From the NCBI GenBank assembly GCA_026983685.1, contig JALSTO010000247.1, positions 1-8,997 on the forward strand: a stretch of 8,997 nucleotides of DNA, written 5' to 3'. Under the pieces are notes generated by a model that saw nothing but the letters and a program-made list of their open reading frames with translations, was not told where the DNA came from and searched no databases. Below, one piece after another: positions 1-5,051 of the stretch (the stretch's first letter is position 1; every line of letters begins with the position of its first letter). This stretch comes from Aquificaceae bacterium. Its GTDB lineage: Bacteria; Aquificota; Aquificia; Aquificales; Aquificaceae. Position numbers and translations under genes: made by a program.

Positions 1-134
1 AGGAGCTTCTCAAAGAACCTCGGCGGTTCAAATATCTCAAGCCTTACATCCTTGACCTTCCCACCTTCAGTGTTAACAAAGAGTCTCCCAAGACCCTCAA
101 CCCTCTTCAGAGGGTCTATCCTTACCCTATCCAA
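1..134 (-). CDS. hydA: [NiFe]-hydrogenase large (alpha) subunit, N-terminal fragment
   Basis: This is the first 44 or so codons of the catalytic large subunit, which carries the Ni-Fe centre that splits or makes H2; the rest, including the CxxC metal ligands, lies beyond the left edge. The readable N-terminus has the family pattern IDPLKRVEG followed by [18 protein letters not shown], which I recall as very close to the archaeal sulfhydrogenase alpha subunit (group 3b). I chose a TTG start at 134-132 because GGAGGGAG lies just upstream and no ATG or GTG is available in frame; it overlaps the delta gene by 8 nt, implying translational coupling. One oddity is that the usual RVEGH motif reads RVEGL, so the conserved histidine is leucine. 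The adjacent glutamate, implicated in proton transfer in related enzymes, is kept. The family assignment is firm; the start is inferred. Confidence 0.85.
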   Translation of the reverse strand, partial: MDRVRIDPLKRVEGLGRLFVNTEGGKVKDVRLEIFEPPRFFEKL

Positions 135-885
135 TATCTCCCTCCACGACCTTTCTGAAGCTCTCCGAGTAAGCGTTCTCGTTCCTGAACAGCTCCCTTA
201 CCTCCTCCGAAGAGAGACCCATTCCCTTGAACCAGCTTACAAGGGATTCAATATTAGCCCCTTTACATGGACCAAAGCATCCGTAACAACCTCGCTTTAC
301 CGACGGACACAGGGCGCCGCAACCCGACCTGACAACAGGACCGAGGCAGGGTATCTGGTAGGCGTCTATGACGCAGATGTTCCCCCTCAGCTTACACTCC
401 ATACATAACGGGTAGTCAGGTATCTCAGGTCTCCTGTTGTGGAGAATAGCTTTTATAAAGCTCTCTAAAGATCTCGGGTTTATTGGACAGCCGAATATCT
501 CGTAATCAACCCTAACGTGCTCTTTAACTGGCGTGCTTTTCTCAAGGACCTCAATGAATTCAGGGTTAGGGTAAACCTCCTTGAAGGACCTCAGATCTCC
601 GAAGTTCCTGAGTGCCTGCACTCCTCCCGATGTGGCACAGGCTCCTATGGTTACCAGTATTTGCGACCTCTCCCTTATATCTCTTAACTTTTGAGCCTCC
701 TCTTCAATTGATACGGAACCCTCAACAAAGGCTACGTCCATATCTTCGGGCTCCCCAGCCCAGCCCCCGAGGAGCCAGTGAACGACCTCGCAGTACTCCC
801 ATAAAGAGGGAAGGTCAAAGAAGTTTGCCTGACAGCCATCGCAGGAAGACAGCTTGAATATCCCTATCTTTAACTTCTTACCCAT
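127..885 (-). CDS. hydD: Sulfhydrogenase-type [NiFe]-hydrogenase small (delta) subunit
   Basis: A 252-residue electron-transfer subunit that should carry three [4Fe-4S] clusters between the Ni-Fe site and a redox partner. C15 and C18 (SCDGC), C83 (GACA) and C133 (FGCP) fit the proximal cluster. Eight more cysteines at 161, 164, 171, 180, 189, 193, 200 and 203 fit the medial and distal clusters, and C207 is an extra. The block around [15 protein letters not shown] and CLGPV..GC matches the HydD family of group 3b hydrogenases as I remember it. There is no twin-arginine signal or membrane anchor, so it is cytoplasmic, as expected for group 3b. The ATG at 885 has an AGGAGG box 4 nt upstream. It is the first gene of its transcript. 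The beta and gamma subunits that precede delta in Pyrococcus are not upstream, where a divergent regulator-like gene sits instead. Confidence 0.88.
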   Translation of the reverse strand: MGKKLKIGIFKLSSCDGCQANFFDLPSLWEYCEVVHWLLGGWAGEPEDMDVAFVEGSVSIEEEAQKLRDIRERSQILVTIGACATSGGVQALRNFGDLRSFKEVYPNPEFIEVLEKSTPVKEHVRVDYEIFGCPINPRSLESFIKAILHNRRPEIPDYPLCMECKLRGNICVIDAYQIPCLGPVVRSGCGALCPSVKRGCYGCFGPCKGANIESLVSWFKGMGLSSEEVRELFRNENAYSESFRKVVEGDIG

Positions 886-908
886 TACCCCTCCTGATTA
901 TCAGTATA
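886..908 (-). promoter_or_regulatory. hydD ribosome binding site and alternative -10 box
   Basis: On the minus strand AGGAGG (895-890) lies 4 nt before the ATG of hydD and supports that start. TATACT at 908-903 could be a -10 hexamer giving a leader of only about ten bases. No convincing -35 stands 16-18 bp upstream of it, so the promoter at 957-986 is an equally good or better candidate. Confidence 0.45.
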
Positions 909-934
909 ACCCCTCTGAGCAGGTCTGTGGAACC

Positions 935-954
935 CAATTTTGTTAACATAATTG
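935..954. promoter_or_regulatory. 20-bp dyad, candidate operator of the hydrogenase genes
   Basis: The site reads CAATT-T-TGTTAACA-T-AATTG: a perfect 8-bp palindrome core (941-948) flanked by perfect CAATT/AATTG arms, with one mismatched pair, so 18 of 20 positions are symmetric. It sits immediately downstream of a TATAAT hexamer on the minus strand (962-957), where the hydD transcript would begin, so a bound protein could block initiation. The divergently encoded ribbon-helix-helix protein is the obvious candidate ligand. The symmetry is seen directly; the operator function is inferred. Confidence 0.5.
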
Positions 955-956
955 TG

Positions 957-986
957 ATTATATTAATAATATATATTGTAATACAA
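957..986 (-). promoter_or_regulatory. Candidate sigma-70 type promoter for hydDA
   Basis: On the minus strand a perfect TATAAT (962-957) stands 18 bp downstream of TTGTAT (986-981), which matches TTGACA at its first three bases only. Initiation would fall around 950, inside the adjacent dyad, giving a leader of about 65 nt. The same stretch forms a looser inverted repeat, TTGTATTA (986-979) against TAATCACAA (960-952). AT-richness makes chance -10 matches easy here. Confidence 0.35.
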
Positions 987-1044
987 AGAGCATACAAGCT
1001 TGTTCCTATACAACCCAGACACTTTGGGCATTTAAAAAGTTAAG

Positions 1045-1065
1045 TAATACGAAATGTGCTAAAAT
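1045..1065 (+). promoter_or_regulatory. Candidate promoter of the ribbon-helix-helix gene, possibly leaderless
   Basis: TAAAAT at 1060-1065 ends 8 nt before the ATG at 1074, which would place the transcript start at or within a base or two of the start codon. No Shine-Dalgarno sequence precedes the ATG (the bases are CCTACCT). An alternative -10, TAATAC at 1045-1050, would give a short leader. Neither has a good -35. Confidence 0.3.
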
Positions 1066-1073
1066 ACCTACCT

Positions 1074-1379
1074 ATGAAGGGGGTTATCTCCTTTAGGCTG
1101 GAAGCCTCTCTTCTTGAGGAGCTTGACAGGGTGTCTAAGGAAGAGGGAAAGACCAGGACCGGGATAATAAAAGAAGCCATAAAGTACTATCTTCAGCACA
1201 TCCATCGTAAAAAGGATTCGGAAGGTTTCGTTCCTTTTTTAGAGTATAAGAGGACGAACGAGGAACTGAAGGAAGCTCTGAGAAGGATAAGCGAGCTTGA
1301 GGCAAGGATAGCTCAGCTGAGCAAGGAGAACGAACATCTGAGAAAGGAAGCACAGAAAAGGAAGAGGTGGTTCTTTTAG
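1074..1379 (+). CDS. Ribbon-helix-helix (CopG/Arc-type) DNA-binding protein with C-terminal coiled coil
   Basis: A 101-residue protein. Residues 3-9 (GVISFRL) form the alternating beta strand, 11-24 the first helix (ASLLEELDRVSKEE), and 28-46 the second (TRTGIIKEAIKYYLQHIHR), the usual RHH fold that dimerises and inserts a two-stranded sheet into the DNA major groove. From about residue 59 to 96 runs a charged heptad region with hydrophobic positions I73, L76, I80, L83 and L90, a predicted coiled coil, ending in a basic patch and WFF. RHH repressors are usually 45-90 residues, so the coiled-coil tail is an addition that could set oligomer state or bind a partner. The ATG at 1074 is preferred over GTG at 1056 because the strand then starts at residue 3. 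It lies divergent from the hydrogenase genes and overlaps the convergent methyltransferase by 4 nt. Its target is not known; control of hydDA or of itself is inferred from position. Confidence 0.75.
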   Translation: MKGVISFRLEASLLEELDRVSKEEGKTRTGIIKEAIKYYLQHIHRKKDSEGFVPFLEYKRTNEELKEALRRISELEARIAQLSKENEHLRKEAQKRKRWFF

Positions 1380-1912
1380 GGCTTTCGGGCTATCAGGGTT
1401 GTTATGTTTGATATTTCACTGTAGTAAAGAACCTCAAAATCCCTGAAGCTGTCCAGCAGTTCTCCTTTCTTCAATAGGTAATTCCTGTTGAAGTCAGGGT
1501 TTACCGCAATGTGTTCCTCATTGTAGGTCTCAAATATTAGCAATCCCCCGCTTATAAGGGACCTCTTTATCTTTGGCAGGACCCTTCTCTCTAAAAAATA
1601 AAAGTTGAGGATAAGCCCGTATCTGTTTGGCGGGAAGGAAAACTTAAGAGCATCAACGGATTTTAACTTCAGCCTCAGCCCCTCTCTCCTCGCTCTCTTT
1701 CTGGCGATCCTTATGGCTACATCCGATATATCAAAGGCTTCAACCTTAAATCCCTTCTTTGCCAAAAAGAAGGCATTCTCACCGGTTCCGCAGGCTATCT
1801 CAAGGGCTCTTCCCTTAGGAGCCAGATGGTAAAACCTGACAAGGGTGGAGTGAAGAGGGGATCTCCTCCCCTCCCTGTACTTAGCGTTCCATTTATCCCT
1901 CGGGTCAATCAC
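1376..1912 (-). CDS. Class I SAM-dependent methyltransferase (TehB-like), substrate unknown
   Basis: A 178-residue small methyltransferase. Motif I at 36-51 (ALEIACGTGENAFFLA) is the glycine-rich SAM-binding loop, D61 in FDIS is the acidic residue expected to hold the ribose hydroxyls, VDAL at 86-89 fits the adenine-binding step, and LILNFYF (100-106) is the motif IV strand. The N-terminal WNAKYREG and the following SPL are typical of TehB/thiopurine-like methyltransferases. I chose GTG at 1912, which overlaps the stop of the upstream gene as GTGATTGA (8 nt), because extending to an ATG at 2005 would add 31 residues that overlap that gene and look nothing like the family. No strong Shine-Dalgarno is visible, so translation is probably coupled. 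The last gene of a four-gene minus-strand run. Substrate cannot be told from sequence. Confidence 0.75.
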   Translation of the reverse strand: MIDPRDKWNAKYREGRRSPLHSTLVRFYHLAPKGRALEIACGTGENAFFLAKKGFKVEAFDISDVAIRIARKRARREGLRLKLKSVDALKFSFPPNRYGLILNFYFLERRVLPKIKRSLISGGLLIFETYNEEHIAVNPDFNRNYLLKKGELLDSFRDFEVLYYSEISNITTLIARKP

Positions 1913-2948
1913 CTTTAAATTTGCAGGTCTCAGGGTCAATGGTTGAGTAAAGAGGCATAACCTTTCCCTCGGGAGTTGAGTCCTCAAAGTCCCTTTCAAC
2001 TCCAAGCTCCTCTATGCAGTTCACAAGGTCGTGGTAAAACTCCGCTACCTTTACAAGCCCCGTTTCCTTACCCACTTCATTGAAGAGCCTTATCTTGTCG
2101 GTAGCCTTTCCCTTTCCCCTCTCCACTATAGCTCCCGCATGACCGAAGGATACGCCCTCTAAACTCTCCTGAAACCTTCCCGCAACGAAGGAGGCGACGG
2201 GAATATTCCATTTCCCCTCCTTGTAAAGCCTAAGGATAGTCTCCGCAGCCTGCTCTTCGTAAGTACCGCCTACCTCTCCCTGTATTATGACTCCCTTGAC
2301 GTTCGGGTCATCCTTTATCTCTTCAAGGACATCCGCAAAGGTGGTGCAGGATATCACGTCTCCGCCGAGGGCTAAAGCCATGTAAACACCCCATCCTCTT
2401 CTCATAAACATCTCCGCGGTTGTCGTTGTCAGTCCGCCCGATTTTGATAGGATAACTAGTCCTCCATCCCTGTATGCTATGGAAGGATTCTTACCACCTA
2501 TGGCTCCTATTCTTGCCGGAATCCTAGGGACTATACAACCCAAAGAGGTTGGACCCACGATCGTTACTCCTCTTTCTCTCGCGTAATGATAGAAATAGAC
2601 CGTGTCCCTTATGGGAACGTGCTCTGTGATTATGTATATGACCTTTATCCCCGCATCAACAAGCTCTATTACCGCATCTTTGACCGACGCAGGGGGAACG
2701 TATATAAGCCCGGTATTGACATCCCTTCCTTCGGGAGATCGCAGAGCTTCTCTAACGGTGTTGAATACGGGAACACCAGCAACCTCCTGCCCTCCCTTAC
2801 CCGGCGTTACACCGACCTTTATTATGCCAGGGTAGAGGGCTTCGGTCTCCGCCACAACCTGAGATGCTTCCCTTCCAGTTATACCTATCACTATCACCTT
2901 AGTTCTGTCGTTCAGATACTTTGTTCCTACGCTCCAGCCTCTTTCCAT
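1905..2948 (-). CDS. ccsB: Citryl-CoA synthetase small subunit or succinyl-CoA ligase alpha-like
   Basis: A 347-residue member of the SucD family. These enzymes join CoA to a carboxylate using a phosphohistidine intermediate and ATP. Near the N-terminus are the CoA-binding loop IGITGREASQ (21-30) and the signature GVTPGKGGQ (46-54) with VFNTVREA (61-68). GHAGAI (269-274) contains the active-site histidine H270. Typical SucD proteins are about 290-305 residues. The extra length here, including a C-terminal extension after about 310, matches what I recall of CcsB from Hydrogenobacter, which with CcsA makes citryl-CoA in the reverse TCA cycle. A true succinyl-CoA ligase alpha subunit is the main alternative. 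No partner (CcsA/SucC) is adjacent. The ATG at 2948 has AGGAGG 6 nt upstream. Third gene of the kamA-led run; its stop overlaps the methyltransferase start. Confidence 0.72.
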   Translation of the reverse strand: MERGWSVGTKYLNDRTKVIVIGITGREASQVVAETEALYPGIIKVGVTPGKGGQEVAGVPVFNTVREALRSPEGRDVNTGLIYVPPASVKDAVIELVDAGIKVIYIITEHVPIRDTVYFYHYARERGVTIVGPTSLGCIVPRIPARIGAIGGKNPSIAYRDGGLVILSKSGGLTTTTAEMFMRRGWGVYMALALGGDVISCTTFADVLEEIKDDPNVKGVIIQGEVGGTYEEQAAETILRLYKEGKWNIPVASFVAGRFQESLEGVSFGHAGAIVERGKGKATDKIRLFNEVGKETGLVKVAEFYHDLVNCIEELGVERDFEDSTPEGKVMPLYSTIDPETCKFKGD

Positions 2949-2954
2949 TCCAGT

Positions 2955-2960
2955 CCTCCT
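2955..2960 (-). promoter_or_regulatory. Ribosome binding site of the ccsB-like gene
   Basis: AGGAGG (2960-2955 on the minus strand) with a 6-nt spacer fixes the ATG at 2948. It lies in the 40-nt gap after the YihY-like gene. It is the strongest Shine-Dalgarno in this operon; the other three genes have weak or no site. Confidence 0.7.
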
Positions 2961-2988
2961 GTGGATTAAAACGATATTTTATTTTACC

Positions 2989-3768
2989 TTAAGATTCCTT
3001 CAGCCTGTAGATCAGACGCCCGCCAAAGAGCATTGTAAGGAATATGAGATTTACCCACAGGAGAAAGACAACCACAGCGCTCAGTGAGCCGTAAAGAAGG
3101 CTTCCTTTAAAAAGGTGGGCTATGTACCAGGTAAAGCCAAACTGGATAGAGAGCATTATCAGAGATACGAGTAGGGACACCAGCATGAGCTTGAGCAAGC
3201 CAATTCCCTCTTTCAGAAAGCTAACGTAAACCAAGAATAGGATCAGCGTCATGGGTATTACGGAAGAGGCATCAGCGATGAGAGAGTAGGTTCGCGGAAC
3301 AACAAGCTTTATGTATATGCTCAGGAAGAAGTAAGCGGATATTACAGCCACAACCGCTAAGAGAAAGATAGGCATAAAGAGCCAGTAGAAAATTTCCTTC
3401 TTCTCTCCCATTCTTCCCTCCGATACGAAGGATAGGGCACGCCCGACGTACTTTATAAAGCCTACGGAGAAAAAGTAGGATATTCCTAAAGCTATGAAGG
3501 ATGTCTCTTTGCTTCTTCTCTGAACCTCCAGTATTTCGTGGATGACACGGTTTGTGTACTGGGGAAAGAGCCTGTCAACGACCCTCTCAAGCTCACCCAT
3601 ATCCACCATGGGCAGAAAGCTGAGGAGGTTGAGAAGAACTATCGTAAGGGGCGCCATTGTTAGCATGAAGTGGTAGGTAAGAGCCCCAGAGTGGTAAGTG
3701 TAGCTTTCCCTGAAGAGGTCAATCAGGCTTAAAAAGAAGGAGCTGAGAAAGCGCCTAAGGGTATTCAT
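2989..3768 (-). CDS. YihY/BrkB (UPF0761) family inner-membrane protein
   Basis: A 259-residue polytopic membrane protein. About six hydrophobic segments can be seen at roughly 29-53, 90-106, 127-154, 169-186, 192-216 and 226-251. Family hallmarks are the first segment, ALTYHFMLTMAPLTIVLL, and the last, LYGSLSAVVVFLLWVNL followed by FGGRLIYRL, both recognisable YihY/BrkB patterns. The molecular function of the family is unsettled; older ribonuclease BN and Bordetella serum-resistance labels should not be transferred. The ATG at 3768 overlaps the end of the upstream kamA-like gene by 14 nt. Only a GGAG about 10 nt upstream could serve as Shine-Dalgarno, so coupling to kamA translation is likely. 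The length is slightly short of the usual 280-320, mainly through a short C-terminus. Confidence 0.8.
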   Translation of the reverse strand: MNTLRRFLSSFFLSLIDLFRESYTYHSGALTYHFMLTMAPLTIVLLNLLSFLPMVDMGELERVVDRLFPQYTNRVIHEILEVQRRSKETSFIALGISYFFSVGFIKYVGRALSFVSEGRMGEKKEIFYWLFMPIFLLAVVAVISAYFFLSIYIKLVVPRTYSLIADASSVIPMTLILFLVYVSFLKEGIGLLKLMLVSLLVSLIMLSIQFGFTWYIAHLFKGSLLYGSLSAVVVFLLWVNLIFLTMLFGGRLIYRLKES

Positions 3769-4852
3769 CTATAGTGTACTCCACCAGCTCACCGCTGTAG
3801 CTTTCAAAGATGAAGCTGTTTCCCTTTCTCTCCACTATGTAGTTGGGAGATATGGGAACCTTCCCCTTACCTCCAGGCAGGTCAACCGCGTAGGTTGGTA
3901 TTCCCATACCCGATATTCTACCCCTCAGGTAGCGCATTATCTCAATCCCCTTGTCAAGACTCGTCCTGAAGTGAACCGCCCCCTTTATAGGGTCGCAGTG
4001 AAAGAGGTACTGAGGCTTTACCTTTATCCTCAAAAGAGCCCTCATAAGCTCAAGCATAACCTCAGGTTCATCGTTCACTCCTCTGAGCAGGACGGTCTGG
4101 TTGTTTACAGGTATCCCCCTTCTCAGAATTCTGTCAACCGCCTCCTCCGATAGCTCCGTTATCTCCTTGGGATGATTGAAGTGGGTGTTTATCCAAATGG
4201 GTGAGTACCTCTCAAGGATGTCCAGGAGTCTGTCCTCAAAGAACCTCTGGGGTGCAAGAACAGGGAGTCGTGTACCGAAGCGAACTATCTCCACATGCTT
4301 TATCTTTCTCAGCTCCCTCAGTATATACTCAATCTTATCCTCTCCAAGGCTTAATGGCTCGCCCCCAGATATAAGAACGTCCCTTATCTCTTCATGTTTC
4401 TTTATATAGTCCAGCATCCTGTCTATCTCCTCTTTGGTTCTTGCCCTCTCTCCCTCTGAGAATATCCTCTTTCGCATGCAGTGTCTGCAGTAAACCGCAC
4501 AGAAGGTAGTAACCGTCATGAGAACCCTGTCGGGATACCTGTGGGTAAGCCCCGGTATATCCCCTTCCTCTCTGAGGGCATCTGGCTCTCCCCTCCCCTG
4601 AATATCTTCATCAACCTCAACCTTTCTGGGAACAGCCTGAAGTCTGATGGGGTCCTGAGGGTCTTCTGGGTCTATAAGGGACAAGTAGTAGGGAGTTATG
4701 GCTAAAGGATAAAGCCCCTTCGTCAGCCTTATGCCCTCCTCCTCTTCGGGTGTCAGCTTGAGGTATCTTCTCAGCTCCTCAATATCTTTTATCCTGTTCT
4801 GGATCTGCCACCTGTAGCTCCTCCACAGGTGAGTTGGCACGTTGGAGAACAT
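3755..4852 (-). CDS. kamA: Lysine 2,3-aminomutase family radical SAM/PLP enzyme
   Basis: A 365-residue radical SAM enzyme. C118, C122 and C125 (CAVYCRHC) form the CxxxCxxC [4Fe-4S] motif, and GGEP at 163-166 is the SAM-binding motif. D287 (HCDPIKG) and D324 (VDLPGG) align with Asp293 and Asp330 of clostridial KamA, which hold the substrate's epsilon-amino group. K331 in PGGKGK aligns with the PLP-binding Lys337. The three share a constant offset of 6, which supports the alignment. Keeping both aspartates favours lysine over glutamate as substrate. EF-P-modifying EpmB keeps the first but has a different PLP-region motif, so a free-lysine, AblA-like enzyme making beta-lysine is the better guess. 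No AblB acetyltransferase is next to it. First gene of the minus-strand run. The ATG at 4852 has no Shine-Dalgarno (CCCC precedes it) and follows an unusual folded leader. Confidence 0.82.
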   Translation of the reverse strand: MFSNVPTHLWRSYRWQIQNRIKDIEELRRYLKLTPEEEEGIRLTKGLYPLAITPYYLSLIDPEDPQDPIRLQAVPRKVEVDEDIQGRGEPDALREEGDIPGLTHRYPDRVLMTVTTFCAVYCRHCMRKRIFSEGERARTKEEIDRMLDYIKKHEEIRDVLISGGEPLSLGEDKIEYILRELRKIKHVEIVRFGTRLPVLAPQRFFEDRLLDILERYSPIWINTHFNHPKEITELSEEAVDRILRRGIPVNNQTVLLRGVNDEPEVMLELMRALLRIKVKPQYLFHCDPIKGAVHFRTSLDKGIEIMRYLRGRISGMGIPTYAVDLPGGKGKVPISPNYIVERKGNSFIFESYSGELVEYTIDEYP

Positions 4853-4872
4853 GGGGAAATTTTAATTTAAAA

Positions 4873-4927
4873 GAGAGGGGGCGGTTTTACCAACCCCCCG
4901 TACTGCCGAAGCTCCCCTCCCGCTTCG
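4873..4927 (-). promoter_or_regulatory. Two-hairpin leader of the kamA-like gene, candidate attenuator or cis-regulatory RNA
   Basis: Read on the minus strand, hairpin 1 pairs CGAAGC (4927-4922) with GCTTCG (4912-4907) around a 9-nt purine loop, GGGAGGGGA. Hairpin 2 pairs GGGGG (from 4899) with CCCCC (4881-4877) around an inner GGT-AAA-ACC, and is followed directly by TCTCTTTT, so it resembles an intrinsic terminator about 20 nt before the start codon. The loop of hairpin 1 (GGGAGGGG, 4921-4914) can pair along 8 positions with CCCCTCTC (4880-4873) in the 3' arm of hairpin 2, with one G-U. That would break the terminator-like stem. Pairings are read from sequence; regulation is inferred. It resembles no riboswitch class I know. 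Confidence 0.45.
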
Positions 4928-4957
4928 TTTATAAAATAAAACAACGTTTTATAAAAT
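4926..4957. repeat. Direct repeat pair CGTTT(T)ATAAAAT, 20-bp spacing
   Basis: CGTTTATAAAAT at 4926-4937 and CGTTTTATAAAAT at 4945-4957; the ATAAAAT parts are exactly 20 bp apart, about two helical turns. On the minus strand each contains TATAAA, so the pair could be tandem -10 boxes for the kamA-like gene (initiating near 4941 and 4921), or a binding site for a protein with repeated contacts. No good -35 is visible for either. Confidence 0.4.
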
Positions 4958-4977
4958 TCATAAACCTATTTTCTGAG

Positions 4978-5003
4978 TTTTTTATGATATAAATCATAAA
5001 AAA
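4978..5003. promoter_or_regulatory. 26-bp AT-rich dyad between divergent kamA and tat genes
   Basis: The 11-base arm TTTTTTATGAT (4978-4988) is exactly matched by ATCATAAAAAA (4993-5003) around the 4-base centre ATAA, giving 24 of 26 symmetric positions. Each strand carries TATGAT, a near-consensus -10 (4983-4988 plus, 4998-4993 minus), so this could be a symmetric divergent promoter element or an operator that controls both directions. As RNA it would form only a weak AT hairpin. Confidence 0.4.
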
Positions 5004-5036
5004 ATGGTGCGAACCTCCCCGTTTTTCTTAAATGCC

Positions 5037-5042
5037 TATAAT
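5037..5042 (+). promoter_or_regulatory. -10 box of the tat operon, possibly leaderless
   Basis: A perfect TATAAT hexamer ends 9 nt before the ATG at 5052, so the transcript would begin about 0-3 nt before the start codon. No Shine-Dalgarno precedes the ATG (AATAGAACG). No clear -35 lies 16-18 bp upstream. The arrangement matches that of the ribbon-helix-helix gene at 1074. Confidence 0.4.
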
Positions 5043-5051
5043 AATAGAACG

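Noticed and set aside
52..408. 118-codon plus-strand open frame opposite hydD/hydA
   Set aside because: Lies antisense to a clearly conserved hydrogenase gene, has no ribosome site and no recognisable domain.
903..945. Possible sigma-54 promoter for hydD (minus strand TTGGG...CTGC)
   Set aside because: The GG and GC dinucleotides are 12 bp apart instead of the 10 required, and the flanking bases do not fit.
1913..2005. Longer methyltransferase starting at ATG 2005
   Set aside because: Would overlap the ccsB-like gene by about 100 nt and add residues unlike the family; GTG at 1912 fits the coupled overlap.
2960..2968. TGTGGATTA, one mismatch from a DnaA box
   Set aside because: A single isolated site in a tight gap inside an operon; expected by chance.
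2586..2969. 127-codon plus-strand open frame opposite the ccsB-like gene
   Set aside because: Antisense shadow of a strongly conserved CoA-ligase sequence with no independent support.
4853..4927. Lysine riboswitch before the kamA-like gene
   Set aside because: The folded leader is under 100 nt; the lysine riboswitch is about 170 nt with a five-helix junction that is not present.
4853..5051. Replication origin near dnaA
   Set aside because: AT-rich with repeats, but no DnaA-box cluster is visible and the repeats are better explained as promoter elements.
5004..5051. TatB start at ATG 5004
   Set aside because: Adds 16 residues before the membrane helix, unlike TatA/B proteins, and would begin inside the 26-bp dyad; TATAAT at 5037 fits the later start.
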